Below, in pieces: positions 36,201-48,200 of a stretch of 64,000 bases of DNA. Position numbers and translations under genes: made by a program. The notes under the pieces are model-generated. The model ran no database searches. It was given only the letters and a program-made list of their open reading frames with translations, and was not told where the DNA came from. The stretch comes from Manihot esculenta (taxonomy: Eukaryota > Streptophyta > Magnoliopsida > Malpighiales > Euphorbiaceae). The stretch spans positions 31,810,153-31,874,152 of the forward strand of contig NC_035162.2 in NCBI RefSeq assembly GCF_001659605.2, read 5' to 3'. The stretch's first letter is position 1, and the number at the start of each line of letters is the position of its first letter.

Positions 36201-39200
36201 GATCTTCTTGAAGAGACTGGTATGTTAGACTGCAAACCAACAGTCTCCTATGGAGAGCAATCACAAGCTACAAGCCGAGATTGGTGAGTCCGGAGATATC
36301 AGAGGTTGGTGAGGAGATTGATTTATCTCTCATACACTCGACCAAACATTGCATATGCAGTCAATTTATGCACGACCCTCGTGACTCACATATGCAAACT
36401 ATTTTCCGCATTCTGCGATACCTAAAATCTGCCCCTAAAAAGGTCTCTTATTCTCCAAATATGGTCATTTCCGAATAAATACATTGACAGATGTAGATTG
36501 GGCTGAATTTCTTGATGGTAAGAGATCAACCACTGGTTACTATACACTTGTGGAAGGAAATCTTGTCATTTAGAGAAGTAAAAAGCAAAGTATCATTGCT
36601 CGATCAAGTGTTGAAGCTTAGTATAGAGCTATGGCACAAGGTATTTGCAAACTCTTGTGGTTGCAAAGACTGTTGGAGGAATTGAAATTGTTGGAAAGGG
36701 ACAAATTGCTCTTGTGAGCATAAAGTTGTCATCAATATAGCTCATAATCTGGTTTAACATGACCAAACAAATTGATCGGCACTTCATTAAAGAAAAAACA
36801 ATAGATTATGCCATAAACTTAATCCATGTGACTTCTGACAGGCAGCTAGCTGATGTATTCACTATAGGGCTTAATAAGAAGACCTACCACAACTTAGTTT
36901 GCAAGTTGGACATATATGATATCTATGCACAAACTTGAGGGGGAGTGTTGACTAATGAGGAGATCTTTAGGATATAACTACAAAGATTAAGTGCAGATCT
37001 CAACGGTGAATCTCATGTCATATTTTAGGCTAAATTGTAGGGCATGATTATAGAGATTTTATTCCTTATAATTTCCTTATTAACTTTTATTCTTTATATA
37101 TAAATTAAAATGCACATAGCATGTAAACATCAATTTTTTACAGCAATAAACTCTCAAAATCTTCAAAGATGGAGGTACAGACTGATAGGTCCCAGTCAAA
37201 GCCAAGATAGTATTCTACTTATGGTGAGAATGAACCAAAGAGATTTTCTCTTAATTGATTTTTTTTTTTTCTTTTCTTTTCCCTATGCTGAAAATACAAA
37301 AGGTTTAAATAGAAAAAGAATGAAACAACTTGATCCTATTTCTAAGGCCACCAACGGCACTACATACAATATATTAGCCATGATTTGCTAAGAGAATCAA
37401 GCATTAATTGCCATGATTTGCTGAGAAAATCAAGCACTAATTTGACTTATTAAATGACAATTAATAAATGAATAATATTGCAGCAAACAAAAACTAAAGC
37501 AGCAGACTAAACTATAGACTTTCGAGTCTATCATTACTCCCCTCTCCCAAAAGAACCTTGTCCTCAAGGTTCAAAGAAAGGAATCAAACATCAAAATTGG
37601 AGACCTCTCTGCAATTTAATTGCCTTTTCCGAACCGCCGCCTTCATCATCCTCTTCGGTTTCAAGTCTACCATCCAAAAGAAGCAGTTGTGGCTTTGCAC
37701 ATCTATGTCCAGGAGTAAACTTCTCATCGCAATTGAAACACAAACCAGCTGTTCGCCGATTCTGCATCTCCTCCCAGTTTAAGCGCTTTAATGGAGTGCT
37801 AGGCTTGTTCCTTGTCGGAGACAACACACTTTCATGTTTAGAATCTGACTTTTGTCGTTGTAATTGCTCGTCTTTCATCCGAGCCAAACTGATGGCGTCT
37901 TTTAACGTTTTCGGTTTGAACATTCGAATTCCTTCGGCAATTTCAGGCTTCAAACCTCCCATAAACGTTCCCACTAACGCCTTCTGCGTCCATCCCTTAA
38001 CCCGATTGCCCAGTCTTTCAAATTCTCGTTGATAGTCACGTAGGGGTCCTGTTTGCTGAATTTTTTATAAGGATTCGTCAAAATCCTCACAATCAGTGAG
38101 CCCAAAACGAGACCACAATTCCTCAGAAAATATGTCCCACGTCACTGTTGTCCCCGCTTCAGTGTGAGTTCGGCGAAGCCACTGCCACCATTCATTCGCC
38201 TCTCCTCGAAGGTGATAAGAGGCCAAGGAGACTTTTTCGGCAGCTGGAGTTCCCTGGTACTCAAAAAATTGATCCACTCTTGTGAACCATTCGGTTGGGT
38301 CATCCCCAGAGTATTTAGGAAATTCTAATTTTGCCAATTTCGCAGAATAAAATGGTTTACCTCCATCCCTAGGTCCAACTTGTTTGTCGCGAACCTGATT
38401 GGTTTGGTCACCGACACTGCTTGATGCTTCTTTACTAGGAAGCGATAGTTCAGAGATCTTAGTAATGGCTGCTGTGATTTGTTGCAGCTCATTGCGAAAT
38501 CCCTGTTCCATTTTTGATACAGTTTCCTGGAGCTGACCAAGGCCAGCTTCCAAATTCTCAATTCGCTCTTTGTTTGTCGCCATGAAAAAAAAGAGAAAGA
38601 AGAAACTAGGAGTGCGGCTCTGATACCACTGATAGGTCCCAGTCAAAGCCAAGATAGTATTCTACTTATGGTGAGAATGAACCAAAGAGATTTTCTCTTA
38701 ATTGATATTTTTTTTTTTCTTTTCTTTTCCCTCTGCTGAAAATACAAAAGGTTTAAATAGAAAAAGAATGAAACAACTTGATCCTATTTCTAAGGCCACC
38801 AACGGCACTACATACAATATATTAGCCATGATTTGCTAAGAGAATCAAGCATTAATTGCCATGATTTGCTGAGAAAATCAAGCACTAATTTGACTTATTA
38901 AATGACAATTAATAAATGAATAATATTGCAGCAAACAAAAACTAAAGCAGCAGACTAAACTATAGACTTTCGAGTCTATCACAGACACTTGTTTAACAGA
39001 ATATACTAATAAATTATCTTCCTGCTGATATAGATCAAATTATGAACCCAACCCAAAAGTCATTCCGCTAAGAGTCTATTACAAGAAACGATTCAGAAAC
39101 AACAAGACAAGGGCTTAGGAATTTGATGAGAAAGGGCACTTAGTAGAATATTAGAAATTAGTTATATGTTACCGGGAATCTCGAATACAGAGGATAGCTA

Positions 39201-42200
39201 GATTTGGTGTGTATAAATAAGTATAGTAAGAGGAGAGAGGCATGTTGTATGCTTAGGCTGGGCTAACTTTGCTAGACGGGAGATATTCCTGGAATTGAGT
39301 TCTTGGGTTAATAGAAAGCTCAATACAAATATTTTCCTATTTTCTTCTCTTGCAGCAATTGATTAAGTTCCTAACTCTATCACCTCCCTTGACTTTTATA
39401 AATGGGAGATGGAGAGAAAAGGGGTAGAGGTAGACTCAAAGAATATAATATCACCAAAAGCAAGATAATGATTAAGGATTAGAGAGAAATATTTGTACTC
39501 TTTTTGAAGTCTAAAATAACCAAGGAAGACACATTTAAGAGATTCAAAATCCAATTTAGTGATTTGTGGATGAATATCTCACACAAAGCAAGTACAACCA
39601 AATATACGATATTCAATAGGTAATAAAGATTTAGACGAAAATAAGATTGGACAAGGAATATCACCATGAAGAATAGAAAATGGCATCCGATTAATTAAAA
39701 AACAAGTTGCAGAAACATCTGCCCAGAATTCTTTTGGAACTTTAATTTGAAACAAAAGGGCTCGAGCAACCTAACCTCAAAAAGATGCAAATTTTTTCTT
39801 TGGACAACACTATTTTGAGATGGTGTATCCGCACAAGAAAGCCGATGAAGTATTCCATTTTGTAACATGGTTTGAAAGTTTGCAGAAAAATATTTTTTTG
39901 CCATTATCACTTCGTAATACCCACACAAGAATGTTGAACTAAGTTTTAATCTCACAACAAAAGGCACAAAAGATAGAAAACAACTCAGAATGATTCTTTA
40001 TCAAAAATAACTCAGAACGATTCTTTATCAAAAACAATCAAGTAACCATGACTTAAATCTAGATTTAGAAACATTAAGGACAAGGATCTCAAATATCAGA
40101 TGTACTAACTCAAAAAGAGAGATGATGCTTGTTTATCGATTCTAGCAACAAAAGGTAAAATATGGTGTTTGGCAAACTCATGACTCACATTCTAAAGTTG
40201 ACAATGATTGCAACTGAGGACACAATTTCTTTAAGACAAATAGGGAAGCATGTCCTAATCGATAATAAATTTCAAAAAGAGTTGAGATATTAGAATATAC
40301 AAGAGACCTTATTGGTCTACAACATAGAGAAATCTAGACTCACGACCATGACCAATAATATACTTCATAGAAAAGATCCTAAAAACACAATGACCAAGAA
40401 AGAATGAGATAACAATTAGTAAGTTTACTCATAAAAAGCAAATTAAAAGAAAGATGCAGCAAATATAAAACAGATGATAAAGAGGCAGACGGTGTAGGGT
40501 TTGTAATCCTAGAACTAACAACACAAGAGGTAGATCATCAGCTAAAATAATAGAGGAGAGGTTGTATGAGATTGAAAAGCAGATAAAGACTCAAATTACC
40601 TGTCATATAATCTATAGCATCAATAAGCTGTGTAAGAGTAAAGACAAGAGAAGAGGTGGGTGTACCTAATTTACTGATAGTAATGACAGGAATTGGTGAA
40701 CCTTAACAATTGTTTATATCGAGAGAACTGAGGAAATTCGTTTGCAGATACTAAAATAATTTTCTCATGCGTGACTACCATCTGACAAGATAAAAGAATC
40801 TAATAGAAATCTTTTACTGAGCCATAGTCAGAATCAAAGCCGCTAACTACTAATCTCCTTAAATAAAGCACCAAGAACCATAACAGCATTGAAGGCATAT
40901 CAGAAAGTCATAGAACCAAAAACCCCAAAGCACCATGAAGACAAAGACGCCAAAACAGCACACAGGTATGCAATCACAAGGCAAAGGCAAAACAGAAGAA
41001 CTAGGTGCAGCAGCGACGTTGCAAGGAAAAGACATGCATCAATGAACAATACTCGTGAATATTGCCCAAGCCTCAAAGAATTAAAGGCTTTGATACCATG
41101 TGAACTTTGAATTTTAGTACATATTTATATACAAGAGTCCTAGCTAAAGAAGGAAGGTGAATTCCTAGACTAAGCCTAAAATCAAGCTATTAAGCCTAAG
41201 ATCAAACCTATAATCAAGCACATATCTATACAAATTTAGTTTTCATAACAAATTAACAATGGTGAAAGCAGCTCGTATCTTGCGTTTTTTACGACCTCTA
41301 GAGAAAAGTTGATTGGAGGTTTGATTGATACACTTCTTGTTGTACCAATTTTGCTTCCAGTTCTTGTTTCTTGGCATGTTAAGCATTACCACTTCCACTT
41401 GTGCATTTTAGCCTCTTGGGGATGCAACTCAGTTTACCCGTGTACTAATTATGAAGCCCCCCAACGAAAGATGCCTTATGAAACTCTCTAAGCAAAATGC
41501 TAAGTGTTGACTACATAATCAAGGTCATACACCCTGAATCTTTTGTTATTGGTCTCAGCCCTTTCTTTCATGCCCCACAACCTTATCCAACAGGTTAACT
41601 CATTAAATTCCCAAATATCAATGAAACCTATTTCCATACTATAATTAGCAACTCACAAATAAAAACACTCAACTTGAAATTTCCATGAAAATATTTTGAG
41701 AAAAATAAAAGGATTCCCCTTGAAAAGCATCTCATCTCCTAATCAAAGGACCTTCCATATTCAGAGCATGTGCAGATGGAATCTCCAGTAGCACATCGAA
41801 CTTCAACAACAAGAAGATTAGGAATAAGAAAACTTTAGTGCTTTATAAGATTAGAGATGATTCTCTAACAGGGGTGAATGGAGAGACAAATGAGAAAAGA
41901 AGAAGAACAATGAGGATGAGAGAATAAGAGAGAATTAGAGTAAGAAATAAGGGAGAAGGCAATAGTGTATTGTATATATGATTCACAACGCCTTTACAAT
42001 GGGATATACTGGGATTTATAGGGTCCCAGGTAGTAACTAACTCCTACTTTACCTATACACAGCTCTACCAGTTGGTAGTTTGTTATTTATAACAGTAATA
42101 TTCTTATATTTCTATCCCATTACATTCCCTTAACATTTTTCCTATACTTCTTCCTATAATATGTGACAACATGTTTGGTTCACCTTGCAAAGAAACTACA

Positions 42201-45200
42201 TAAGATATTGGATGTGATCTAGATATCCTTTTCCCAAAATCCAATTTCAATTTATATTTTAGATAATTTAGTAAAATCCAATGACAATGTTAAAAAATAT
42301 ATTTGAGTTTGTGACATTTAACATTAATTCAATGTATGAAAAAATGAAAATTTTGTGGCAATTAGGATTCATTTAGTGTACTGAATAGGAAATGGAATCC
42401 CATTTCAAGAATCACATTCAATTTACCTTTCTTAGCCAAAACAAACATGAGCTAGGATTTTGCTTGATGAAAGTACTGTTAGGTTTCAATCTTTTCATGT
42501 AAAGGATTAGTATTTAACATAGGATTCATTTAGTGTACTGAATAGGAAATGGAATCTCATTTCAAGAATCACATTCAAATTACCTTTCTAACAAACATGT
42601 GCTAGGATTATGCTTGATGAAAGTACTGTTAGGTTTCAATCTTTTCATGTAAAGGATTAGTATTTAACATAAATTTGTTGGGAAAAAAATTAAAACTAGG
42701 TGCAGTTTCTAGTAAACTAATAAGGTGACTATGGAGATTTTTGGTGCTCCTTGAATTAGAAATAGATTAGCACTCCAGATTGGATGTTTCAAGGGTTTTC
42801 CATGATAGAAAAATATGACTGATTGTGGCTGAATTCCTGTAAGCAAAAGGCATATTATTGACTAGCAAAACCAAAGCAAGAGACAAAACAGCTGCCACCT
42901 CTGTTTTCTATTAAATCAAGAAATCACAAATGTATTACCAACTCCTATATTTATAAAACAATAAAACAGCAGCAAATATGCTTAAACAAACATAGACACC
43001 ATGAACATAGATGATTATAAACATTGAACCTACATCATCTTAAGATACTTTCATCTTAAATCTCAGAACATTAAGTACTTCTTTGATTATGTATATCATT
43101 TTTATATAGTCAGAGAAAGCTCAACCCTGAGTGCTAGAATGTCAAACTAGCAAAAACATAAGCGTACAACAAGAAGTTTAACATTGATCTCTCTTTTTAA
43201 GCCCATTAAGAACAAAAGAGACATTCATTTCCCAATTTCTTCACACTACGACAATAATTACACAGTTTAAACTTCATTGTTCACAATGTTTAAGTTACAC
43301 TGAATCCCAACCCTATAATTTATAAATGTTTATAAATTCCAACCTATCATTAAAAAAAAAAAAATTAACAAAATGCAAAGCATGTAATTTTTGGAAATCT
43401 TAATTCTCGTCTTGAATGATGAATTAATTGCTTGAGGCAAGGTCAACCATTTTCATTTCAAAAATATATATCATTACCATTTGCAATTTCTGGTTAATCA
43501 AACAAGTTGACAGGTCAATGGAACCATTAGCATGCATTTTGGGCAATGGCTGCGACTCCTCCCAACACCAACGGACCTCTCGAATAAACTCTATCCAGAG
43601 CACAGCAATAGCTAAAATATTCAAATAGAAAAGCAGAACCAGTCAAGAATAATTGAGTAAAGATCTTACTGAGTTTCATGTTTTATACAAATTGGCAATT
43701 AACATTCGAATTGATATTCAATAAAATAAACAAGCCATGCATACCACGTATGTTGCAGCTCCCAACCCAGAGTGAATGTAGACAAAACTGAGCAAAAAGC
43801 GATCCTAAAGGCGCGCCTTTAATAGCTCGAGAGTTCTTATGCTCACCTTTGGCAAAATCTGGGAGTTGAGCTCCTGTGACAGAAAGAGGGATGTTGAAGA
43901 CTTTAAATGAGGTATTCAATATTCCCATTTAATAGATTCCAAAAATGAACTAAATCAAATTTTTATGCAAGCTACAAAATCATTCAGGGGTTATCAAAGA
44001 ATTTAATTGCTTGGAATAATAATTGCCAAACAACAATTACCCTCAATTTCCCAACTAGTTTTTCCATTGGATGTTCTTTAAATCCCAATAACATAGCCTC
44101 GGCATGTAACAAACCTATAAGATCCTAATCCAAGTCCACCTATTGCGATTGTTTACCCAACTCCTTTTTCCCATATAACAAGGACAATATCTTCTATTAA
44201 AATCCATGGCAATCATTCTTTTCAATCAATTCATATCTTCTGTTAAAATCCTCGCACAGGCCCAAGTTTTATTTGCAACTAAATTATTTTTATGAGGAAA
44301 AAGTGTGAATTACAATCAGGTCCTTATCTTTTATCAAAATTAACTACTTAATCCCTATTTTTAAATCACTCAATTAAAATATCTCATATTTGGTGAATCA
44401 AACTCCTTAGTTCTTCTATCAAAGGAAACAACCAACTTAGCCTGGACATTTATATTGTATAGTCCCTGTAATTTGCGCTATATATAATTTAGTCCCTGCA
44501 ATTTTAAATATCCATATTATTTAGTCCATCTAACAAGTCTTGTTTGGCATGCTCTTATTGGATTCATCATTGATTAAACAAAGAAAAAGAGAAGTAAATA
44601 GAGATCAAAGCAGAGTATACAATCACCTACAGCCTAGAAGGAAAGGATAAAGCTTAAAAAATATGCATGCACACAGCCCACCCCCCACCCCAATGGAAGA
44701 ATTAAGGACCAAACAAGAATATTGCAGAGCTAACAAAATGATATGACTACAATATGAATATGAACCACAAAAAACAGGAAGGGGCCCATTGAAAAAAAAA
44801 AAAACAAAAAGAGAAAACATACCCTCATGAAAAAGATCTTTGAGCAGCCGATCTATTACTGTTGGTGGTGGTACAACCATTGAGGATTTGAGATTATCAG
44901 AACTTGGGTTTTCAACTGCTACAAGTGAACAACAGTAAAGAAATTATTGCAAGGCTCTAAGTAGATTGCATATGTATTAATCCAGTATATAGAAATTTAT
45001 GAAGTAAACTAACAGGAGAATACATGTGGAATAATTTCACACCTGACACAAAATCCTCCATGAAATGGGCATCAAAAGACACATTTAAAGCATCAACCAA
45101 AACGCGCAGTTGGGAAGCAAATCCAGTGCTGTTTCCTCCTGAACTAGTCCTTCACAGGACAACAGTGTTTCAGCTCAAATGCATCACTTCTAATGAAATT

Positions 45201-48200
45201 TACAAACAGCAACTGTAACCACAAGAAAACATTGTCCACTAAATGCAAAATTAGTTATCCATATAAAACGTAGGAGTTGTTATATCCAATTCCAATGAGA
45301 ATATGTTTTGGTGCCTTCACCTTAAACATAGTAACACAAATCAAAAGTATATTATTTAACAAATAACCAAGTGATGATGCAGGAGTATAACAGGTGAAAT
45401 ATTTGGGACATTCACACTAGGATTAGGATTGTGAAAAACTGTAATTTGTAGAATTTAAGGTTATAAACAGACAAATATTACACAAAAAGCACCAAACTAA
45501 CTGTTGTGGATACTGGGAAAAGAATGGATAATGGTTCCAGGACATCTCTGGTTTTATTAGAAAAAAAAAAAGAGAAGGATGAAGGGCAACCAAATCTGCT
45601 CACTGGATAAGGCTAATCCACCTCATAACAATCAGGTTGCTAAAGAAGAGTCAATTTAGCTGGAAAAATGATGATGCAACCTGAACCTGAAGACTCCAAG
45701 TAACAAGGAAGCCAGGAGGCTATAAAATGAAGTTAGGAATTGAGGATATGTTCTGAGTAATTCATAGTTCTGGCAAGTGGTGCCTGAAACATTGATTCGT
45801 TTAGTGTTAGTTCTTGAATTATTCTATTTGTTCTAGAGTTATATTGTTGATAGATTTGAAGTGTAACTTTACAAATTTCATTCAGTAAAATTTATATTTC
45901 TCTCCAACTTTCCTGCACTTCTACAAATATGTCCAACTCTATCAACAACACTAACGATCTATCAAAAAATAAAGTGCCACAACAAATTGATAAGAGGGTT
46001 TTACTCTTTAGCTTGTTTCCATTTTAGTTATAAGGCAATATTAATAACTTTACACAATCTCAAACTCCCTCCCATTTGGACCTTTCACCATAAATCCACC
46101 ATATGAAAGCTTAAGGTTCAAAAACTGGTCTCTTTAAATTTATTTTATACTTAAATTGGTTTAAATCAAAGTATTTAAAAAATAAAAACAAGACTGGGGA
46201 TCAAATCAGTCTTACAGCCCGTTCACAGTTCAAGCAGTCCAACCATCACAAATCGGATGTGATTTTGGTGCTAATTGGCCGGATAATCCAGGCCAACTAA
46301 GTGTTAAATTCTAATCAAGGAAGCCATAACTGAAAAGAGCCAGCAAAATAATACAAGAATAATCATTGTCTAAAGATTCTAAACATTGCATTTTTCCACC
46401 CAAATACCATATAAATTCTCTTCAATTTAAATTTCAACAAGACAATCTACCAACACCCATTAGGACCATAAAGAAATTGCCGGCCAAAAGGATGAAACCC
46501 ACAATGCCATTTCATACTTGGGACAAATAAAGGCATGCAGTTATATTATAGGAGCAAAGGCCAAATCGACCCCTAAACTTTTAGTAAATGCATCATTAGG
46601 ACAAAGTTAAGCTTAGCGCTGAATTAGTCAGCAAATTTTATTTATGGTCAGCTGCATCTAATTTTTTGCCAAAAATAATAATTTCACACTACTTAATAAA
46701 TAAAGATATATTTTATAATTTTGTAATTAAAGAAAATATAAAAAAGATAAAATTGGAAATTTCATAACAGTCAATATTAAAAATCCTAAATTGAAAGTAA
46801 CAAAAATTAAAAGCTATAAAACATTCAAATCCCTCAATTTCCAATTTTCCAATCAAAATCTACATTAAAAGCGCATATTTATAGGTTTTTTCGGAGGTAC
46901 CATCACCGATACCCCTTTAAACTTTAAAAGAGTGTTCAGTTCCGGTTCTAGCTAAGAATCAGAAATGGAATCAAACCTTCAATTCTTTAATTTTTAGGAA
47001 CTAGACTCGGAACCAAATTTTGATATACATTTCGGTTCAGCTCTAAGCAATTTTGGTACAATTTCAATTTCAATTCTGTTCCGATTCTATTTTAACTTTA
47101 ATTTTAATTTCAATTTAAGCTCAAGCCTTTATTATTGCACATAGAGTTACAATGTTCTTTATGTTCTTTTTTTTTTTTTGTCAATAGGTATCAGGGTTTT
47201 AAAAAACAGCAATTAGCTAATGTAATGGCCGTTATATAACTGTTTTTAGGGGAGCCGTTACCCATTAGGCCGTTATACAACAGCCCTCCTTGAGTTGCAG
47301 CTGAAACGGCCATTACATAACAGTAATCGGTTTGGTTCTAAGCAATTTCCGTATAATTCAGTTTTGGTTCTTATTTCAATTCTATTTTAACTTTTATTTT
47401 ATTTTCAATTTAAGCTCAAGTCTTTATTATTGCACATAAAATTACAATGTCCTTATGTTCTTCTTTTTTTTTTTTTTTTGTCAATAGGTATCAAAGGTTT
47501 CAAAAAACGGTCGTTACATAACATAATGGTTTTTAGGGGCCAACAGGCCGTTATCTGTTAGGCCGTTATAATTTAAGCTCAAGTCTTTATTATTGCACAT
47601 AAAATTACAATGTCCTTATGTTCTTCTTTTTTTTTTTTTTTTTGTCAATAGGTATCAAAGGTTTCAAAAAACGGTCGTTACATAACATAATGGTTTTTAG
47701 GGGCCAACAGGCCGTTATCTGTTAGGCCGTTATAATTTAAGCTCAAGTCTTTATTATTGCACATAAAATTACAATGTCCTTATGTTCTTCTTTTTTTTTT
47801 TTTTGTCAATAGGTATCAAGGTTTCAAAAAACGGTCCTTACATAACATAATGGTTTTTAGGGGCCAACGGGCCGTTATCTGTTAGGCCGTTATACAACGG
47901 TTCCCTCTAAGTTGAAGCGTAATGGTCATTACCGACAACGAAGTAATGGTAACAGTCGTTACAAAAAATTCAAACTCCCTTATATTCACTCTTCTGCTGC
48001 CTCTTTCCCACTTTTTACCTGTTCCAAAAATGCTCCAGCAACTTCAGACTTTAGAGGCAAAGTTTTCTCTTCCTTTTCTCTCTCAAATATCTAAAACTTT
48101 CTCATACAAGTTTAGATCCATCATTAACTACTTCATTTTCAAGCCTATCTCTTCTAAAAGGTGAGTTCTTATTACCATATTTTATTTATAATTGCTATTT

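Larger units (their letters stand above)
31962..41250 (-). mobile_element. element H: old Ty1/copia retrotransposon, gag-less, split by insertions
   Basis: LTRs are 31962-32131 and 41099-41250 (about 150-170 bp, diverged, with a 20-bp insertion in the first). A primer site TGGTATCAAAGCC lies next to the 41099 LTR on minus, and a polypurine tract GAGGGGGAG next to 32131. RNase H and RT match element E, so H is an older relative. The internal region is split by copia G, element I and an LTR fragment. No target duplication was found. Confidence 0.8.
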
